From: Streptomyces chartreusis NRRL 3882
GTDB lineage: Bacteria; Actinomycetota; Actinomycetes; Streptomycetales; Streptomycetaceae
Direction of reading: 5' to 3'
Assembly (NCBI RefSeq): GCF_900236475.1
Contig: NZ_LT963352.1
Span: 6,824,001-6,888,000, forward strand
Length of the DNA: 64,000 nucleotides
The notes beneath the pieces are model-generated. The model did no database searches, had not been told where the DNA came from, and worked only from the letters and a program-made list of their open reading frames with translations. The position numbers and the translations under genes are program-made. How positions within the stretch are numbered: the first letter of the stretch is position 1; each line of letters begins with the position of its first letter. Positions 36,651 to 45,565 of this stretch are shown here, in pieces.

Positions 36651-36986
36651 GTGGCAAGTGGCAACGCGATCCGGGGAAGCCGGGTCGGGGCGGGGCCGAT
36701 GGGCGAGGCCGAGCGCGGCGAGTCCGCGCCGCGGCTGCGCATCTCCTTCTGGTGCTCCAACGGACACGAGACCCAGCCGAGCTTCGCCAGCGACGCGCAG
36801 GTGCCCGAAACCTGGGACTGTCCCCGCTGCGGCTTTCCGGCCGGCCAGGACCGGGACAACCCGCCGGACCCGCCGCGCACCGAGCCGTACAAGACGCACC
36901 TGGCGTACGTGCGGGAGCGGCGCAGCGACGCGGACGGCGAAGCGATCCTCGCCGAGGCGCTCGCCAAACTGCGGGGCGAGATCTAG
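36651..36986 (+). CDS. RbpA-family RNA polymerase-binding protein
   Basis: A 111-residue protein; GTG 36651 has GGGAGTT 8 nt upstream. The zinc-binding pattern is FWCSNGHE followed 20-odd residues later by WDCPRCGFPAG, as in RbpA, and the C-terminal sigma-interaction helix region has PYKTHLAYVRERRSDADGEAILAEAL. RbpA binds RNA polymerase and principal sigma factors and aids open-complex formation. The N-terminal part (NAIRGSRVG) matches the RbpA GSR..G start. From memory, Streptomyces have this as a second, RbpB-like copy next to pgi-secG, apart from RbpA itself; I treat it as the paralogue. Confidence 0.9.
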   Translation: MASGNAIRGSRVGAGPMGEAERGESAPRLRISFWCSNGHETQPSFASDAQVPETWDCPRCGFPAGQDRDNPPDPPRTEPYKTHLAYVRERRSDADGEAILAEALAKLRGEI

Positions 36987-36995
36987 GAGTTGAGA

Positions 36996-37025
36996 CCGGC
37001 CGGGCACCAGCAGGTGCCCGGCCGG
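36996..37025 (+). terminator. Terminator after the RbpA-like gene
   Basis: A 13-bp perfect stem, CCGGCCGGGCACC and GGTGCCCGGCCGG, around AGCA, 9 nt after the stop; GCTGCTTTCC follows. Confidence 0.85.
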
Positions 37026-37078
37026 AGCTGCTTTCCGCAGCCAACGGCCGGCCGCTCGCGGACCGATTGTCAGTGGTG

Positions 37079-37115
37079 CCCTCTACGGTTTGTGCATCGG
37101 GCGAACCGTAGAGGG
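37079..37115 (+). promoter_or_regulatory. 12-bp inverted repeat overlapping the MFS gene's ribosome site
   Basis: CCCTCTACGGTT (37079-37090) and AACCGTAGAGGG (37104-37115) are perfect complements 13 nt apart. The right arm contains the GAGGGGG ribosome site of the GTG at 37122. As RNA it would hide that site; as DNA it could be an operator at the promoter. Confidence 0.6.
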
Positions 37116-37121
37116 GGAACA

Positions 37122-38390
37122 GTGGCGACGGTCGAGGTGGGGGGCCTGCGCGCGCCCGCGTGGCGCGGGGGCTTCGGACGGCTGTGGAGCGCAGCCGTGC
37201 TGTCCAGTTTCGGTGACGCGCTGCGTACGGCGGCGCTGCCCCTGCTGGCCGTCACGCTGACCGACGAGCCGCTGCTCATCGCCTCCGTCACGGCCTGCGG
37301 CTATCTGCCCTGGATCGTCTTCGGCCTGCTCGGCGGGGCCGTCGCCGACCGCGTGGACCAGCGGCGCGCCATGTGGACGGTGGACGCCTTACGAGGGCTG
37401 CTGGTCGCCGCCTTCGCGGTCGCCGTCGCCCTCGGTCACGCCTCGATCGGCCTGCTCATCGTGCTGGCCTTCGTCCTGACCAGCCTCCAGACCCTCTTCG
37501 ACAACGCCGCCACGGCGCTGCTGCCCGCCCTGGTCGACCGGGACGCCCTCGGCAGCGCCAACGCCCGGCTGCTGACCGGCCAGCGCATCGCGGGCGGCCT
37601 GCTGGGCGGCCCCGTCGTCCCGCTGCTCCTGGCCGCCGGGGCCGCCGTGCCCTTCGCGGCCGACGCCGTGACGTTCCTGGTGGCCGCCGCACTGGTGGCC
37701 TCTCTGCCGGCCGCCGAGTCCGACCGCAAGCCGCGACGGCCGGGCAGCACCCTGCGCCGCGAGATCGCGCAGGGGCTGCGCACCCTGTGGCGCGACCAGG
37801 CCCTTCGCGGCCTGTGCGCCGCCACGGCCCTGTGCAACATCGGCATGGGCACCCAGCTCGCCATGCTGGTCGTCCTCGTCACCGACTGGCTCGACGCGGG
37901 CCCCGCGGGATACGCGGCGGCGGGCGCGGCCTTCACACTGGGCAGCCTGGCCGGGGGAGTGGTGAACAGCCGGCTGGTCGCGCGTCTCGGCCGGCTGCGG
38001 TCCGTGCTGCTCGCCGGCTCGGTGCAGACCGCCGCCCTCGTCGTCATGGGCACCGTACGCAGCCTGACCGTGCTGGTGGGCGCGCTGGCCGTCTTCGGGC
38101 TCATGGGCATGGTGTGGAACGTCAACACCACGACACTGATGCAGGAGCGCAGCCCCGCCGAGCTCCTGGGCCGGGTCAGCTCGGCCTTCCGGACCCTGGC
38201 CTTCGCCGGCGTGCCCCTCGGCGCCCTGCTGGGCGGGGCCGTCGCCACCGCCTGGGGGCCGAACACCCCGCCGCTGCTCACGGCCGCCTTCTTCGTCCTG
38301 TCCGTCCTCGCGCTGATACCCGCGCTCAAGGCGAACGTAGTTGTTGTCGAGCCGGACGACGGCGCCACGACAACCGATGTCACGCGCTGA
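37122..38390 (+). CDS. MFS transporter, drug-exporter type
   Basis: A 422-residue membrane protein; GTG 37122 has GAGGGGGA 4-8 nt upstream. Twelve hydrophobic segments can be counted. The opening SSFGDALRTAALPLLAVTLT and loop GGAVADRVDQRRAM are typical of the MFS_3/enterobactin-exporter-like or DHA3 branch, with LFDNAATALLPALVDRDALG and NVNTTTLMQERSPAELLGRV as further family blocks. These proteins export drugs or siderophores; the substrate is not readable. It lies between the RbpA-like gene and pgi, each with its own signals, and its start region carries a strong inverted repeat. Confidence 0.88.
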   Translation: MATVEVGGLRAPAWRGGFGRLWSAAVLSSFGDALRTAALPLLAVTLTDEPLLIASVTACGYLPWIVFGLLGGAVADRVDQRRAMWTVDALRGLLVAAFAVAVALGHASIGLLIVLAFVLTSLQTLFDNAATALLPALVDRDALGSANARLLTGQRIAGGLLGGPVVPLLLAAGAAVPFAADAVTFLVAAALVASLPAAESDRKPRRPGSTLRREIAQGLRTLWRDQALRGLCAATALCNIGMGTQLAMLVVLVTDWLDAGPAGYAAAGAAFTLGSLAGGVVNSRLVARLGRLRSVLLAGSVQTAALVVMGTVRSLTVLVGALAVFGLMGMVWNVNTTTLMQERSPAELLGRVSSAFRTLAFAGVPLGALLGGAVATAWGPNTPPLLTAAFFVLSVLALIPALKANVVVVEPDDGATTTDVTR

Positions 38391-38459
38391 TCAAATAGGT
38401 TGGGACCGGCAGCGGGGCAAGGTACGCAGGCAGGACAGGAAAGAAGGCTGAAGTCCGAG

Positions 38460-40112
38460 ATGAACGCAGACGGCCGTACCAGGCTCAACCAGACGTCCGA
38501 GTGGACGGCACTGGCCAAGCACCGTGAGGAGCTGGGCGACGTCCAGCTGCGCGAGCTGTTCGCCGCCGACTCCGGCCGCGGCACCGCGTACACCCTCCGG
38601 GTCGGCGACCTGTACGTCGACTACTCCAAGCACCTCGTCACCGACGACACGCTGCGGCTGCTGCGCGAACTGGCCGCAGCCACCGACGTCTTCGGGCTCC
38701 GGGACGCCATGTTCCGTGGCGAGAAGATCAACACCACCGAGAACCGGGCCGTGTTGCACACCGCGCTGCGGGCGCCGCGGGACGCGGTGATCGAGGTCGA
38801 CGGGGAGAACGTGGTGCCGGGCGTGCACGCGGTCCTCGACAATATGGCCGACTTCGCGAACCGGGTGCGCTCCGGGGAGTGGACGGGGCACACCGGCAAG
38901 CGGATCCGCAACGTCGTCAACGTCGGCATCGGCGGCTCCGACCTCGGCCCCGCGATGGCCTACGAGGTGCTGCGCGCCTTCACGGACCGTTCGCTGACCG
39001 TGCGTTTCGTGTCGAACGTGGACGGCGCCGACCTGCACGAGGCGGTGCGGGATCTCGACCCCGCGGAGACGCTGTTCGTCATCGCCTCCAAGACCTTCAC
39101 CACCATCGAGACGGTCACCAACGCCACGTCAGCGCGCGGCTGGCTGCTGGACGCGCTCGGTGACGAGGCCGCCGTCGCCAAGCACTTCGTCGCCCTGTCG
39201 ACGAACGCCGAGAAGGTCGCCGAGTTCGGTATCGACACGGCCAACATGTTCGAGTTCTGGGACTGGGTCGGCGGCCGTTACTCGTACGACTCCGCGATCG
39301 GTCTGGCCCTGATGATCGCCATCGGCCCGGACAACTTCCGGGAGATGCTCGAAGGCTTCCGGATCGTCGACGAGCACTTCCGGACGGCGCCCGCCGAGTC
39401 CAACGTGCCGCTGCTGCTGGGCCTGCTGGGCATCTGGTACGGCAACTTCCACGACGCCCAGTCGCACGCGGTGCTGCCCTACAGCCACTACCTGTCCAAG
39501 TTCACCGCCTACCTCCAGCAGCTCGACATGGAGTCCAACGGCAAGTACGTCGGCCGGGACGGGCGTGAGGTGGAGTGGCAGACCGGGCCGGTGGTGTGGG
39601 GCACCCCGGGCACCAACGGGCAGCACGCCTACTACCAGCTCATCCACCAGGGCACCAAGCTCGTTCCGGCGGACTTCATCGGCTTCGCGCGGCCGGTCGG
39701 GGAGCTGGGCGACCGGCTCAAGGCGCAGCACGACCTGCTGATGGCCAACTTCTTCGCCCAGACGCAGGCGCTCGCCTTCGGCAAGACCCCGCAGGAGGTG
39801 CGGGCCGAGGGTGTGCCGGAGGAGCTGGTGCCGCACAAGACGTTCAAGGGCAACCACCCGACGACAACCATCCTGGCGCCCGAGCTGACGCCGTCCGTCC
39901 TCGGCCAGCTGGTCGCCCTCTACGAGCACAAGGTGTTCGTGCAGGGCGCGGTGTGGAACATCGACTCCTTCGACCAGTGGGGCGTCGAGCTCGGCAAGGT
40001 GCTCGCCAAGCGCGTCGAGCCCGCGCTGACCGAAGGCGCCGAGGTCGAGGGCCTGGACCCCTCCACCAAGGCCCTGGTCGCCACGTACCGGGAGCTGCGC
40101 GGCCGGCAGTGA
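38460..40112 (+). CDS. pgi: Glucose-6-phosphate isomerase
   Basis: A 550-residue enzyme that interconverts glucose 6-phosphate and fructose 6-phosphate, linking glycolysis with the pentose phosphate genes nearby. ATG 38460 (MNADGRTRLNQTSEW) is chosen by N-terminal similarity; GAAGG lies 12 nt upstream. Signature blocks are VGIGGSDLGPAMAYE, FVIASKTFTTIETVTNA, the catalytic Glu region FEFWDWVGGRYS, GIWYGNFHDAQSH and WNIDSFDQWGVELGK. It is monocistronic and convergent with the FtsX gene. Confidence 0.98.
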   Translation: MNADGRTRLNQTSEWTALAKHREELGDVQLRELFAADSGRGTAYTLRVGDLYVDYSKHLVTDDTLRLLRELAAATDVFGLRDAMFRGEKINTTENRAVLHTALRAPRDAVIEVDGENVVPGVHAVLDNMADFANRVRSGEWTGHTGKRIRNVVNVGIGGSDLGPAMAYEVLRAFTDRSLTVRFVSNVDGADLHEAVRDLDPAETLFVIASKTFTTIETVTNATSARGWLLDALGDEAAVAKHFVALSTNAEKVAEFGIDTANMFEFWDWVGGRYSYDSAIGLALMIAIGPDNFREMLEGFRIVDEHFRTAPAESNVPLLLGLLGIWYGNFHDAQSHAVLPYSHYLSKFTAYLQQLDMESNGKYVGRDGREVEWQTGPVVWGTPGTNGQHAYYQLIHQGTKLVPADFIGFARPVGELGDRLKAQHDLLMANFFAQTQALAFGKTPQEVRAEGVPEELVPHKTFKGNHPTTTILAPELTPSVLGQLVALYEHKVFVQGAVWNIDSFDQWGVELGKVLAKRVEPALTEGAEVEGLDPSTKALVATYRELRGRQ

Positions 40113-40116
40113 CGAC

Positions 40117-40164
40117 CCGCCGGGCGGGAAGCGGGCGGCAGCACGCCTGCTTCCCGCGGGCCGG
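40117..40164. terminator. Bidirectional terminator between pgi and FtsX gene
   Basis: CGGGAAGC (40125-40132) pairs with GCTTCCCG (40149-40156), extended by the flanking CCCGCCGGG and CGGGCCGGG runs. It lies between two convergent stops. Confidence 0.65.
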
Positions 40165-40178
40165 GCATCCGGAGTCCG

Positions 40179-42857
40179 TCAGGCGACCGCGCTCAGCGTG
40201 TCCGCCAGCCGGCGGCGGGCGGCCCGGGCCGCGGGTACGGCCGCCAGTGCGGCAGCGCAGAGCACCGCCGCCGCCCCGAGCAGCAGCATCAGCGGGGCGG
40301 ACGGGCCCTGGGCGATCCCGGCGCCGATGCCGCTGGAGCGGCCCTGGGCGTCGATCAGCCAGTGGGCGAGCGGCAGGCCCAGGGCGGTGGCGGCGAGCAC
40401 GGCCGCCAGTGCCGTGCAGCCGGTGGCCGTGACCGTGATGGCCGTGATCTGCCGGGGGGACAGGCCGATGGCCTTCAGCGCGAGCAGGTCCCGTTCGCCC
40501 TCGCGGACTGTACCGCCGATCGCGGTCAGCAGCTCGATGAGCCCGATGAGGGCGAGGACGGCGATCAGCCCGGCGACGACGGCGCGCAGTGGGGAGAGCC
40601 CGTCGGCGGGGTTGGTCACGGTGTGCACGTCCAGGTGCCCGCGCCCGGCCGTGGCCAGCCGGTCGGCGACCTCCCCCGGGTCGGCACCGGGTTCCAGGCG
40701 CAGCTCGTAGAGGGTCGGGCGGAGCCTGGGATCGTTCGCGCGGAGGGTGTCGAGGGACGTGGAGATGATCCGGCCGGCGTTCTCCGGCTCGATGCTGCGG
40801 CCCACGATGTGCAGGATCTGCGGCTGGTCGCCGACGGTCATCCGCACCCAGTCGCCGACGCGCACGTCCAGCAGGTCCAGCAGCCCCTGCCCGGCCACGG
40901 CCTCGTCGGCGCCGCGCGCGGGGCGGCCCTCGGCGAGGGTGTACGGGTAGGGGTCCCGGTCGGTGCCGAGGCCCCGCAGGGCGATGGTCGCCGTCTGGCC
41001 CGGGACCAGGGCGGCCGTCTCGACGCCGGGGTAGGCGGCGGCCACCTGCGGGTCGCGTTCCAGGAGGGCGCGGGCCTGCCGCTCGTTCAGGCCGGTGTCG
41101 GCGCGGACGCTGAGGGCGGTCGGCAGGCCGATCTGTTCGGGCGTGCTGTGGAAGCGGTCGATGGTGGTCCACGCGCTCATCGCCACGACGATCAGCAGCA
41201 GCGGCAGGGTGAGGCGGGCGACGGTGGCGAGGGACCGGGGGCGGCGCGTGAACGCCTTGTGCCAGCCCAGCACCAGCGCGGGCGGAACCCGCGCCCCGAG
41301 GGCGCGGCGCGCCAGGTCTGAGAGCTGCCCGGTCCGGGGAGCCGCCGGACGCAGCCCGAGGACCCGGCGCAGCCCGCCGGCCACCCACCCGCCAGGCGCA
41401 CCGGCCGCGGTCTGCGGACCGAGGGCCCCACCCGTCGCGCCGGTCGGCCGTCCGTCCGGCGCAGCCTCCGTGGCCTGCGGTCCGGAGGGCTGGCCCGTTG
41501 TCCCTATCAGCCGTCCGCTTGTCCCTATCAGCCGTCCGCCAGGCGTGCCCTCCGTGGGCTGCGGACCGAGGGCTCGGCTCGTCGCCCCGGTCGGCCGTCC
41601 GCCAGACAAAGCCTCCGCGGGTAGCGGTCCGGGGGCCGGGTCCGTCGTTCCGGCCGGCCGTCCGTCAGGCGTGCCCTCCGTGGGCTGCGGACCGAGGGCT
41701 CGGCCCGTCGTTCCGGTCGGTCGGCCGCCGAGCGTCGTCGCGGGGCGCTGCACCGGCACCGGTGGCACGCGGCCCGCCCGCCAGGCGGCCAGCCCGGTGG
41801 TCGCGCCGATGAACAGCACCGCACCCACCGGTATGACGAACAGCGCCACGGTGTGTCCGGGCAGCCCCTGCCACACGCCGACCGCGTCCCCGAGCCGTCC
41901 CGGGATCCGGCTGCCCAGGGCCTCGGCCAGCGCGGCGGCGACCACGGCACCCAGGAGCGCGTAGGCGAGGTGCTGGAGCAGGAAGATGCGGACCACCTGG
42001 CCGGGGGTGAAGCCGATCGCCTTCAGCACGGAGAGGTCCCGCAGATGGCCGCGGATACGCGTGCCGATCGCCCCGTGCACGGCCAGCCCGGCCGCGACCA
42101 GCGCGCCCAGCCCGAACAGGCCCAGCACCTGACCGAGCAGCCGGTTGTCGCCCTGGGCCTCGGCGCGGGCCTGCTGCCAGGTGGAGACCTCGCCGATCGC
42201 CCCGGCTCCCAGCACGGTGACGGCACGCTGGACGATGTAGGAGGTGTCGCCCGGGTCGGTCAGCCGTAGCCCGATCACCTGGCCGCCGGGGTCCGGCACG
42301 GCCGACGGCAGCGCCCAGACCAGGCCCGGCTGCTCACCGGGCCGGTAGCGCGGCTCGGCGCTGTCGGCGAGGCCCACGACGGTCAGTTCGCGGGCCGTGC
42401 CGGGCACGGTGAGGGTGTCGCCGGGCTCGGCCAGCAGCGCGCGGGCGAGGCGGCTCTCCAGGACCACACCGTTCGGGGTCGCGGGGTCCAGCCAGTGGCC
42501 GGAGACGAGCGGTGGGCGGCCGACGGACGGGCGCTCCGGAGTGCCGCGCAGTTCGACGGCGGCGCGGCTGCCGCGCGAGGAGACGGTGGTGGAGGCCGTG
42601 GGGTAGGGACCGGCGACGGAGTCGACGCCGTCCAGCGCGGCCAGCTTGCCGGTGTCGGCCGCGGTGTCGGTGTGCAGCCACACGTGCGCGCCGTGCGACT
42701 GTGTGAACACGCGCTGCCAGGGGTTGGTGGCGTACCCGAACAGGGCCGTGGCCAGCAGCAGGGAGGCGACGATGCCCGCGGTGGCGAGGACGAGGAACAG
42801 CGCCTCGCCGCGGTGCGTGCGCAGATCGGAGTGCGCCCAGCGCAGGGTGGCTCGCAT
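40179..42857 (-). CDS. ABC transporter permease with two FtsX domains
   Basis: An 892-residue permease of the MacB/FtsX type. An N-terminal segment (TLRWAHSDLRTHRGEALFLVLATAG) is followed by an extracytoplasmic MacB-like part and a first FtsX domain (GHLRDLSVLKAIGFTPGQVVRIF). A second extracytoplasmic part and FtsX domain end the protein (RDLLALKAIGLSPRQITAI, then two last segments). Between the halves, about residues 376-490, lies a low-complexity linker of five or so degenerate 21-residue units (GGRPTGTTGRALGPQPTEG and variants). It works with the ATPase directly upstream, probably as an exporter or envelope-stress machine. Substrate unknown. Confidence 0.9.
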   Translation of the reverse strand: MRATLRWAHSDLRTHRGEALFLVLATAGIVASLLLATALFGYATNPWQRVFTQSHGAHVWLHTDTAADTGKLAALDGVDSVAGPYPTASTTVSSRGSRAAVELRGTPERPSVGRPPLVSGHWLDPATPNGVVLESRLARALLAEPGDTLTVPGTARELTVVGLADSAEPRYRPGEQPGLVWALPSAVPDPGGQVIGLRLTDPGDTSYIVQRAVTVLGAGAIGEVSTWQQARAEAQGDNRLLGQVLGLFGLGALVAAGLAVHGAIGTRIRGHLRDLSVLKAIGFTPGQVVRIFLLQHLAYALLGAVVAAALAEALGSRIPGRLGDAVGVWQGLPGHTVALFVIPVGAVLFIGATTGLAAWRAGRVPPVPVQRPATTLGGRPTGTTGRALGPQPTEGTPDGRPAGTTDPAPGPLPAEALSGGRPTGATSRALGPQPTEGTPGGRLIGTSGRLIGTTGQPSGPQATEAAPDGRPTGATGGALGPQTAAGAPGGWVAGGLRRVLGLRPAAPRTGQLSDLARRALGARVPPALVLGWHKAFTRRPRSLATVARLTLPLLLIVVAMSAWTTIDRFHSTPEQIGLPTALSVRADTGLNERQARALLERDPQVAAAYPGVETAALVPGQTATIALRGLGTDRDPYPYTLAEGRPARGADEAVAGQGLLDLLDVRVGDWVRMTVGDQPQILHIVGRSIEPENAGRIISTSLDTLRANDPRLRPTLYELRLEPGADPGEVADRLATAGRGHLDVHTVTNPADGLSPLRAVVAGLIAVLALIGLIELLTAIGGTVREGERDLLALKAIGLSPRQITAITVTATGCTALAAVLAATALGLPLAHWLIDAQGRSSGIGAGIAQGPSAPLMLLLGAAAVLCAAALAAVPAARAARRRLADTLSAVA
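41391..41730. repeat. Intragenic 63-bp degenerate tandem repeats
   Basis: The linker of the FtsX permease is made of repeated units of about 63 bp. A block containing GCCCTCCGTGGGCTGCGGAC occurs near 41540 and again near 41672, 132 bp apart, and shorter variants of GGCCGTCCGTC recur between. Each unit encodes about 21 residues of the form GRPTG-T-ALGPQPTEGTP. Copy number is likely to vary between strains. Confidence 0.75.
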
Positions 42858-42896
42858 ACGGGTCAGCCCTTCCGGGGATCGTCGTACCCGCGCATG

Positions 42897-43652
42897 TCAG
42901 TCCTTCAGCTCCAGCACACCGGCTATGCCGGACCGGCGCGGCGGAGTGCCGCCGTCGAGTTCCGCGTCGTCGGCGATCCGGCCGTCGAAGAAGCTGATCA
43001 CCCGGTCCGCGGCGCTCGCCAGCCGCGCGTCATGGGTGACCAGCAGGATCGTCTGGCCGCGCTGGTGGAAGCGGGACAGCAGCCGCATCACCTCGCGGGT
43101 GCCCTTGCTGTCGAGGCTGCCCGCGGGTTCGTCGGCCAGCAGCAGCGGGGGATGGTTGACGAGGGCCCGGGCCAGGGCGACGCGCTGCTGCTCACCGCCG
43201 GACAGCTCGCCCGGCATGCTGCGCTCCTTGCCCGTCAGGCCCAGCTCGGCCAGCAGCTGTTCCCGCTCGGCCCGCGCCTGCTTCGGGGAGGTCCCGGCGA
43301 GCAGGGCGGGCAGCTCCACGTTGTCGGCGACGGACAGGTTGGACACCAGGTTGAAGAACTGGAAGACGATGCCGATCCGCTTCCTGCGCTCCACCGCCCA
43401 GCGTGCCTCGCCGTAGGTGTCGGTGGACTCGCCGTCGAGCCAGATCCGGCCCGCGTCCGGCCGCTGGAGGCCGCCGAGCAGATGCAGCAGCGTCGACTTG
43501 CCGGCGCCGGACGGGCCGGTGATCGCCACGAACTCGCCGGGCCGTACGCACAGGTCGACCCCGCGCACGGCATGGGCGGGCGCGCCCTCGCCGTGGTGCG
43601 TCTTCACCAGCCCCTCGGCGCGCAGCACAGGAGCGGGACGGTCGTCGCTCAC
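42897..43652 (-). CDS. ABC transporter ATP-binding protein, MacB/LolD type
   Basis: A 251-residue ATPase. GTG 43652 overlaps the PadR stop (GTGA), giving VSDDRPAPVLRAEGL. Walker A is GPSGAGKSTLL, the Q-loop VFQFFNLVSNLS, signature LSGGEQQRVALARAL, Walker B LLLADEPAGSLD and switch VTHDARLA. The sequence VKTHHGEGAPAHAVRGVDL and overall size place it with MacB/LolD/FtsE-like ATPases that partner FtsX permeases. The permease gene follows 39 nt downstream. Confidence 0.95.
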   Translation of the reverse strand: MSDDRPAPVLRAEGLVKTHHGEGAPAHAVRGVDLCVRPGEFVAITGPSGAGKSTLLHLLGGLQRPDAGRIWLDGESTDTYGEARWAVERRKRIGIVFQFFNLVSNLSVADNVELPALLAGTSPKQARAEREQLLAELGLTGKERSMPGELSGGEQQRVALARALVNHPPLLLADEPAGSLDSKGTREVMRLLSRFHQRGQTILLVTHDARLASAADRVISFFDGRIADDAELDGGTPPRRSGIAGVLELKD

Positions 43653-44164
43653 TCCGGTTCCTCCAGCTCTTCCTGGCACCGTTCCAGCCAGTCGAGGTCG
43701 GCTTGCAGGTGCAGCATCGCGCCCTCGATCAGCAGGTGGGCGATGCGGTTGTCGCGGTCTTCGGCGGCGGCCAGCTTCGACAGCTGCCGCATCGTGTTCA
43801 GGTACTGGCGCCGCTGCTGGTTGATCAGGGAGATCTGGTCGGCGAGTCCGCTCTGCGGAGCGAGCGCCAGCTTCATGAAGAACTCGTCCCGCACCCGCGG
43901 TTCGTCCTCGGGCTCCTCGAACCAGGCGCGCAGCGCCTCCCGCCCGGCGTCGGTGAGGTGGTAGACCTTTTTGTTGGGCCGGCTGGACTGCGCCACGTCC
44001 TCGCCCTCGATCAGTCCCGACTTCTCGAGGCGGCCGAGGGTCACATAGATCTGGCCGACGTTCGGCTGAGGGTACGCGGAGCCCAGCAGTTGCTCAAGGT
44101 CCTGCTTGAGCTCGTAGCCGTGGGCGGGTCCGCGGGCGAGGAGTGCCAGGAGGGGCAGGCGCAC
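43649..44164 (-). CDS. PadR-family transcriptional regulator
   Basis: A 171-residue protein; GTG 44164 has AGGAGG 9 nt upstream. The N-terminal winged helix is typical: LPLLALLARGPAHGYELKQDL, then QPNVGQIYVTLGRLEKSGLI and VYHLTDAGREAL. The C-terminal half is a long dimerisation helix (RDEFFMKLALAPQSGL; INQQRRQYLNTMRQL). PadR repressors usually sit first in an operon with a transporter that exports the inducer, as here with an ATPase and FtsX permease. A palindrome in the divergent region is the likely operator. Confidence 0.94.
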   Translation of the reverse strand: MRLPLLALLARGPAHGYELKQDLEQLLGSAYPQPNVGQIYVTLGRLEKSGLIEGEDVAQSSRPNKKVYHLTDAGREALRAWFEEPEDEPRVRDEFFMKLALAPQSGLADQISLINQQRRQYLNTMRQLSKLAAAEDRDNRIAHLLIEGAMLHLQADLDWLERCQEELEEPE

Positions 44165-44215
44165 GCGTGCAGTCCTCCTGTCCGGTCCAATGTGCTCCAG
44201 GCCCTAGTATCGCCC

Positions 44216-44230
44216 ATACCTAACAGGTAT
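44216..44230. promoter_or_regulatory. Probable PadR operator
   Basis: A perfect palindrome ATACCT-AAC-AGGTAT between the divergent PadR gene and solute-binding protein gene. A near copy lies at 45568-45580. Confidence 0.65.
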
Positions 44231-44285
44231 ACATGGCCTCTGTTCCGGGCAAGGGTGCCCGTCGCCGGTGTACAGGGAGGAACCT

Positions 44286-45557
44286 ATGCGGTGGATCCAT
44301 GCCGCGGGTAGGGGCCTTCTCGTTCTCGTCGTGGTCCTGACCGGTTATGTTGCCGCCGGCGCACAGGCGGGCGAGCCCGCCGGAGACGGCCGCGGACCGC
44401 TCACGCTCGCGACCGCCGGCGACCTCACCGGCTACCTCGGCCCCCTGCTGGAGGGCTGGAACCGCACCCACCCCGGCGAAAAGGTGACCCTCGTCGAGCT
44501 GCCGGACTCCGCCGACGAGACCCAGGCCCAGATGGCCACCGACCTGCGCGACGGCGACCGCAGCCGGTTCGACGTGCTCAACATCGACGTCAACTGGACC
44601 TCGGAGTTCGCCGCGGCGGGCTGGATCAGGCCGCTGCCGCGCGACCGATTCCCGCTGCAGACCTTCCTCCCGCCGGTCGTGGACACGGCGACCTACGACG
44701 GACAGCTGTACGCGGTCCCGTACGTCACCAACGCCGGTCTGCTCCTCTACCGCAAGGACGTCCTCGCGAAGGAGGGCGTCGAGCCGCCGCGCACCTGGGC
44801 GGAGCTGGAGCGGTACGCGAAGACCATCGCCCCGAAGTACGGCCTGGACGGCTACGCCGGGCAGTTCCTGCCGTACGAGGGCCTCACGGTCAACGCGGCA
44901 GAGGCCGTCTACTCGGCGGGCGGCTCGATCCTCGGCGACGAGGGGGAGCGCGTCACCGTCGACTCGGCGGCGGCCCGTGAGGGCATCGGATTCCTGGCGC
45001 GCGGGGTGCGCGAGGGCTGGATCCCGAAGGAAGCCCTCACCTACAAGGAGGAGGAGTCCAAGCAGGCCTTCCAGGACGGCCGGCTGCTCTTCCTGCGGAA
45101 CTGGCCGTACGCCTATGTCGGCGCCTCCGCGCCGGGTTCCGCGGTCGCCGGGAAGGTCGGCGCCGTACCGCTGCCGGGACCGGACGGGCCGGGGACGAGT
45201 GTCCTCGGCGGCTCCAACCTGGCCGTCAGCGCGCACGCGCGGCATCCCGACTCGGCCGCCCGCCTGATCGCGTACCTCACCAGCGAGCGCGTCCAGCGCC
45301 AGGTCCTCACACGCGGCGCGCTGCCGCCCGTCCGGGCCGATCTCTACGAGGACCCCGCGCTCATCCGCAGGTTCCCCTACCTGCCGACCCTGCGCGAGAG
45401 CGTGCGCACGGCAGCACCGCGCCCCAAGAGCCCGCGCTACGACCAGGTCAGCCTGGTCGTGCAGGCGGTCGTGCACGACGCGATGGCCGGGCACGAGACG
45501 CCCGCGGCGGCGGTGCGCCGGCTGGCCCGCGAGCTCGCCGTCATCTCGCGTCGCTAG
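44286..45557 (+). CDS. Extracellular sugar-binding protein without lipobox
   Basis: A 423-residue family-1 solute-binding protein. ATG 44286 has GGGAGGAA 4-11 nt upstream. The N-terminus (RWIHAAGRGLLVLVVVLTG) is a signal peptide with a likely cut after AQA and no Cys, unlike most Gram-positive binding proteins, so it is either released or held by an uncut signal. The body has the usual two-lobe marks: LLEGWNRTHPGEKVTLVELP, RSRFDVLNIDVNWTSEFAAAG, YDGQLYAVPYVTNAGLLLYRKD and AFQDGRLLFLRNWPYAY. It is separated from the rest of the uptake operon by 179 bp with its own promoter and operator-like site, so it may serve a different permease or compete with the second binding protein. Confidence 0.88.
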   Translation: MRWIHAAGRGLLVLVVVLTGYVAAGAQAGEPAGDGRGPLTLATAGDLTGYLGPLLEGWNRTHPGEKVTLVELPDSADETQAQMATDLRDGDRSRFDVLNIDVNWTSEFAAAGWIRPLPRDRFPLQTFLPPVVDTATYDGQLYAVPYVTNAGLLLYRKDVLAKEGVEPPRTWAELERYAKTIAPKYGLDGYAGQFLPYEGLTVNAAEAVYSAGGSILGDEGERVTVDSAAAREGIGFLARGVREGWIPKEALTYKEEESKQAFQDGRLLFLRNWPYAYVGASAPGSAVAGKVGAVPLPGPDGPGTSVLGGSNLAVSAHARHPDSAARLIAYLTSERVQRQVLTRGALPPVRADLYEDPALIRRFPYLPTLRESVRTAAPRPKSPRYDQVSLVVQAVVHDAMAGHETPAAAVRRLARELAVISRR

Positions 45558-45565
45558 CGCTTCTA

